This document shows positions 59,103-64,000 of a stretch of DNA of 64,000 nucleotides, piece after piece. Under the pieces are notes generated by a model. The model made no database searches. It saw only the letters and a program-made list of their open reading frames with translations, and was not told the DNA's origin. The translations under genes and the position numbers were made by a program. Source of the DNA: Physcomitrium patens (Eukaryota > Streptophyta > Bryopsida > Funariales > Funariaceae); NCBI RefSeq assembly GCF_000002425.4, contig NC_037269.1:7189164-7253163 (forward strand). Reading direction: 5' to 3'. Each line of letters opens with the position of its first letter. The stretch's first letter is position 1.

Positions 59103-62100
59103 ATGGAGTTTGTGGTGCGGACTTGGAGTGCGGGGGCGAGGCTTGGGTCTATGCAACTAGCTGCGGGTGTGCAAATGGAGACACCGACTTTGTTGCTTCT
59201 GACTCGCAAGGGATTGCCAGCTTTTATTCCGCCGGACCTGCTTCAAAATTTGCATCCTGATGCGCGTGCTTGCCAAGTTAGTCCTCTTCACTTGTAAGTA
59301 CCACTTTGAAACCCTGGAGTCTGGATGCTAGGAATGTGAAAGTGATTAATTTTCAGACGAAAGTGGATTCGAATAGATTGCTGTTGATGGTCACACAGAT
59401 TGTTGCTTGTCAACCAATATGGTGGTATTTAACTCTTTCACTTCCTTTCAATTAAGAAGAATGTGCCGCTACTAGCGACTTCCAATTTACTTCACTCTAG
59501 ATTGTATTGTTTGAAAGCTCTAGTCCAGGGTTTAGGGTTTAGGGTTTTGGAACATAGCTGGCGTGAGTTTTGTTGTGCATTCGATTCACTGATTTGAATG
59601 CTTGACATCAATATTCAATCAAAAGTTATGGTAGGTCACAATGTGCTTGGTGGCATTCAAATTAACGTTTGTGTTTCACAGTGCATCCTCAGGATGCCAG
59701 TTCTTTTTCTGGAATTCAAGGAAAAGCTGTTGGTGATGGATCAATGAAATGATTGTATTATGTCGAATTTGGGGGTTAAAAGGTATGAAAACTGGTTCCT
59801 TGTAAGCCAAGGTATTCACGTGTTGAAAATGTTGGTGAAATAACAGCTTGGATAGCCCATCTGCGAGCATTGTAGAGACGGCCGGAGGGTTGCACAAATT
59901 TGTCAGCATGACTGGGTTTGGGATGGTTGCTTTGGCAAGAGACAGTCTCATGGATGAATCAAACGGGGAGGCATCTTCCAAGTTGGGCGCTGCTTTTGAG
60001 ACTACTTCTGGCCGGCGCGTAGTATGTACCCTGCCCTCACGGGTTGATTGCATACTAATTAAATTAGTGTGGATTCATGGAAGATTTTGAACATTAGAAA
60101 CTGAATTCGTAAATGCAAACTGAAGTTTGCACTTTGACTCAAGATCTGAGCTTTGAAATTGTTGGACGTTCAGAACAGCTTGTTTGGGTTGAAGTTACTA
60201 TGGCATACGTTGAAGCTTGTAGACTGAATTCACTAATTTCTTTACGACTTATGCTTGAATAAATTTCATCTTCTATATTGTCTGCTATCTGCTCCTAACT
60301 AGTATATGTAGGGTTATGAAAGCTTTTATCTCTGTCTCCTACCGTTTGTCTCCGTTTCTTACATTTTGATTCTATTACCACGTTTGCTAATAAGTTGTTA
60401 GTCAGGTGGGTCCTGCAAAATATATGGAGATCGTGAACGCTTGCAAACCTGACTTGTGGGTCAGCTTGCCCGACGAGGTGCCAACCTGGGCAGCAGAGAA
60501 GCGTAATCGCCTGTCGGTAGACCGCACCCTCCAATGGCTGGACCACTGCCTCTCATTGCAACCCGTATGTCGTTACTCCCTTCACATCCTTCTTGAAAGA
60601 ATTATTCTTACACACTTTGTTTACGTTGCATAATTTATTATCCTTGAGTTGCATGCCAGTAACACATCCGCAAATGAGTGCTGGATTTATTTAGACTTGG
60701 AACGTTATTTATTTGTTTCTTACTGATTTCTCTTTCAGATTCAAGTTTGTGTGAAGAGGAAAGCATCGAGAATTGTTCCCTTGCTGTTGTTGTTGGAGTT
60801 TTTTTGTTCTAACTTATAAATTGTGGATCCAGGCAGAGCGTGGTAATAGGTGCCTAGGTGTTGTGGTCGGATCGGCCAGTCTCGATGAAAGGATCCGGTC
60901 TGCGGAACAAACAGCTACTCGTAATGTAGTGGGTATGGTTCAGCCTTAGGCAAATAGCTGTGGCTAAGTTTGGATTTTTGGATAATTTGAATCAGTGTAG
61001 CGTTGATTCAACTGATTGAACTTATTACACTTGCTTCTTTTACGCATTAGCAATCATGACAGTTAAGAAGAACGTGGTGTTTGTATGTTTTGAAGAGGTC
61101 AAAATTCGATTATTTATAAATAGGTAGATTCTGATCAATTTATTGCGTCTCATAGAAACTTCCAGCGACGTCTCCTCTCATGCTTAGATGCCGTTGCCCT
61201 CATCCCAGTCTACTAAATTGGAACCGTGCTGGTACAATGCAATGAAATGTGGTCGTTTCCTGTTCTTGTCCAGGATTTTCTTTAGGTGGGTTTGGATTGG
61301 GTGAAGATGCTTCACAGCGTGCTCTGCAAATGGATGCAGTGATTGTATGTTATTTCAAACTAGTCGCTTCATGTCATACTGAGCTTTCAATGACTACTTG
61401 AAGTCGTCTGTGTTTGTTGGAATTCATGTTGAATTACTTCCCTTATCATTGTTTTACAGGCCAAATTACCTAAGGAGAAACTTCGTCATACAAGTGGGCT
61501 TGGTTTGCCAGGTTAGTGTCCCACCTTTACCTAAAAACATGACAATCGGTTCATCAGATCAATTTGATTGATGGTGTCACGAAATTGTTGCTTATTGTGT
61601 CGAAGGCTGAAGTCTTTTTAGACATGCCTGTTGATCACATTGTGACGTCTGCAGAGGAGGTATTACAAGCTGTTGAGGCAGGTGTTGATGTATTTGACAG
61701 CATGTATCCTTCATAAATTTCTCATTGGTTCACACCTTGTTTTCATTTTAAGTAGTGTTTCTTAATTTGTAGTCATATGTCTCGCATCGCTGATCAGCTT
61801 TCCAATGCGCTTATTTTATGGCTTCATGCTGTTTATTGTTCTTGAAATTCCCTCCTGTCTTAATCTTGACCGGCCTTAGATACCCATTCATGTTAACGAA
61901 GGGGGGCTATGCCATGACTTTCCCCCTTAATATGGAGAACTCTCCCGGAAACCTTGATACTCAACCTAGTGCTTCAGAACTGGCCTATATTGGTTCAGAT
62001 TCGGCGAAAATGAACCTTCGTTCTGTTGCCTACAGGTACTTGACCTTCACCCTCTTTTTGGGTACTTATGAGAAGAAAGTATTGAGAAACCAGAATGTGA

Positions 62101-62838
62101 AGTACAATGTCCCTCAATTATGACAATCGTTCAGAATTGAAACATTTCATATGTTGCACTGAGTGATTTACTTGCTCACGTAATTTAGCAACAGTCATGA
62201 AAGTTTTCTGATATGAATTTCTCACCCTGATGACAGGCTTGACAAATCCCCACTCGTGGTTGGCTGCAAATGCTACACCTGTCAAAGGCACACCCGAGCC
62301 TACATCCACCATCTAATCAACACCCATGAGATGCTGAGTCAAACCTTGTTGGAGATGTGAGTGCCTGCTCTGTGGTCCTTTTCTTCATAATTTTTCTTTC
62401 CTGACAAGTAGACCCAGATAGGTTGTTTCTTTCATCGAGAACATATTTCTCTCTTGTGATTTTTGGCATTTAGTGTCCATTGCTTTGTGTAATACAACCA
62501 GCCAGTTCAGCTAGAGAACCATCTTACATAGCATGTCCACTGCCGACTTTACTAGTTAGAAATTTTTAATTATCGTAGTTATCATGTTCTGGATTAGCAC
62601 TAGTCTTCATAAAGCTAATTGTAACTCAACAAGTTAGAGGCTATCTGACAAGTTCTACCTGGAATTCGTTGTTTTATGCAGACATAACACATACCACTAT
62701 TTGGAATTTTTCAAGGCAATCCGAGACGCTATCAAGGCTGATAAATTCCTTGCCTTCAGAAACTGGTTTACCAGCACAAGAAAGGAAACTAGAGTTCATT
62801 CTCCAGCATCTAAGAGTCCTACTCTTGTGTTGCATTAG
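59103..62838 (+). CDS. QTRT2: Queuine tRNA-ribosyltransferase accessory subunit 2
   Basis: Ten exons: 59103-59293, 59847-60018, 60406-60564, 60833-60932, 61274-61344, 61460-61511, 61655-61703, 61880-62035, 62237-62356 and 62682-62838. All junctions are GT-AG and in phase, giving 408 residues. The TIM-barrel TGT fold is recognised from [64 protein letters not shown] and [16 protein letters not shown]. The zinc site is complete: C327, C329, C332 and H358, an exact CxCx2Cx25H in [20 protein letters not shown]2 is the non-catalytic partner of QTRT1; the pair swaps guanine 34 for queuine in GUN-anticodon tRNAs, often at mitochondria. QTRT1 is not in the window. The start is the ATG within GAAGAGATGGAG; no stronger start is seen. 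Three TTTAGGG units lie in intron 1. Confidence 0.95.
59528..59548. promoter_or_regulatory. Telo-box cluster in QTRT2 intron 1
   Basis: Three tandem copies of the plant telomere unit (TTTAGGG) lie ~235 bases after exon 1. Short telo-boxes near plant transcription starts are known sites for Telomere Repeat Binding proteins and are common near translation-related genes. A role here is inference. Confidence 0.55.
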
Positions 62839-63009
62839 CTATTTAAAGGAGACTACACTGCACAAGGGTGAACAATTTTTGGGAGGCAAATGATGGTTTT
62901 ATGAATTTCAGAATGTGAAACTTGATTTTTTTTCAAACCATTAGTCTGAACAGTCTTTGCAAGTTGTACATTTTGAAAATGAACAGTTCAATTTTGTTAA
63001 ATTTAATAA

Positions 63010-64000
63010 ATGTAGATTTTGATGTGGATGAAGTACTAAGATATGAAACATCAATTGCAATTTGTATACATATTTGGATACTTGTTTACTGATTCAAAAT
63101 GGTTTAAAGATTTTTTGGCATGTGGATCCATGAAGAAATGCCGAATATTGTTTATTTGGTTGTTCATCTTCTAAGAATGCATGTGGTATATGATCTAAAT
63201 GACAAGACATCTTCTATTTTAGAATATGTTGAAAGACAAAAGATAATATTAACTTCATTTTTTGAGTTATGTCTAGCAATGATAGTGGAAAGATAATATA
63301 CACACCAATAGTTCTTATAATATTTTGTTTGGCATAAAGAAAGGAAGATGTGGATGTCAAAGAAATGTAGATTTGCTATTAGAAGATTATTTTTTACAAA
63401 TCTAGCAATGAGAGAAAGATAGTGTTTGAAACTTTTGTTAATTTATATTAGAAGTCCATAGTCATTTGAGCACTTAAAAGACTATTCATGGAATTTTCCA
63501 TCCAACATCTAAAAGTATATATGTAGCTTTAGGATTGCTTGAAGATGATAGAGAGTCACAACAATGTTTGGAGGAGGTATTAGGAATATAAATTGGATTT
63601 CAATTGAGGGCATTGTTTATTGTTTTGCTACAATACAAAAATCTACTAAATCTATTAAATTTATGGAAAAGGTTGCAAAGAGAACATGGAATTAGCAATC
63701 CAATAGAAGAATAAATTTTGGATTTTGGACTTTTCTTACTCGATTAGATTTTACAAGACTCTGACAAAATGCTTATATATTTTATTTCAATACTATTATC
63801 AAGAAATAATTAGAATGCAACAGTTAATGGAAATGACATTATTGCTCAAAAAAGAATATAAGACATTCAACAATTAGAAGCAAATTTAGAATAATATATT
63901 TCACAATTGAATCTTGAATTATAAAAGGCATATGATGATATTGTGGCTTCCATAATGGAAGTATATAGATGCATGTTTTTTTCAAATGGACTTGCATGAG
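63010..64000 (+). mobile_element. Decayed Helitron helicase fragment (RepHel, PIF1-like)
   Basis: Plus-strand readings in changing frames match the region of plant Helitron RepHel proteins before and into the PIF1-like helicase: EEMPNIVYLVVHLLRMHVVY, KMWMSKKCRFAIRRLFFTN, HGIFHPTSKSI, VALGLLEDDRESQQCLEEVL, and near the edge QLEANLE...YISQLNLE with KAYDDIVASIMEV, just before where the Walker A motif would come. At least three frame changes and several stops show it is dead. The rolling-circle Rep part and both termini are outside or unrecognisable. It starts about 170 bases after the QTRT2 stop, and the remaining helicase should lie to the right of the window. Confidence 0.8.

Noticed and set aside
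1-64000. tRNA, rRNA, CRISPR array, bacterial-type operon or phage
   Set aside because: No cloverleaf B-box pattern, no rRNA core sequence, no spaced identical repeats; spliced genes and plant families make prokaryotic systems implausible.

Overview
The window reads as nuclear DNA of a land plant, most likely a moss or another bryophyte. The genes belong to plant-specific families (ERF/AP2, EXORDIUM, novel plant SNARE, phragmoplast kinesin-12). They have short GT-AG introns of mostly under 500 bases, and lie as GC-richer islands in very AT-rich, microsatellite-laden DNA with old Ty3/gypsy and Helitron remains. The species is an inference; nothing in the sequence names it.

Layout, left to right. 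1-5053: AT-rich DNA with compound CA/TA microsatellites, then a GA-rich leader. 5054-6119 (+): two-exon ERF repressor with two EAR-type motifs. 6120-9150: AT-rich spacer. About 9150-18430: a decayed Ty3/gypsy element (+) with a second gypsy element (10864-16554, -) inserted in it. 18673-25184 (-): a POK-type kinesin-12 gene whose motor, neck and first coiled coil are open over 16 exons, while its tail exons have decayed next to the gypsy element. 27772-28296: solo LTR. 31437-33279 (-): bHLH factor. 35887-36962: solo LTR with another LTR of the same family inserted in it. 43265-44074 (+): single-exon phosphoglycerate-mutase-like protein. 49951-51003 (-): single-exon EXORDIUM-like secreted protein. 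54611-56845 (-): nine-exon novel plant SNARE. 59103-62838 (+): ten-exon QTRT2, the accessory subunit of queuine tRNA-ribosyltransferase. About 63010-64000 (+): decayed Helitron helicase running off the window.

The genes do not form an operon or an obvious cluster. Two of them, the kinesin-12 and the NPSN SNARE, belong to families that work in plant cell-plate formation, but they are about 30 kb apart and unlinked in structure. NPSN and QTRT2 are divergent and share a 2.26-kb intergenic region that holds a perfect 24-bp palindrome. Splice sites were worked out by hand from reading-frame continuity and family conservation; every gene model given with exon coordinates keeps phase across all its listed junctions.

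The most interesting object is the kinesin: open and conserved in the first ~974 codons, but with a tail region carrying about nine in-frame stops. It is either a kinesin-12 that has shed its cargo/anchoring tail or a pseudogene in progress.
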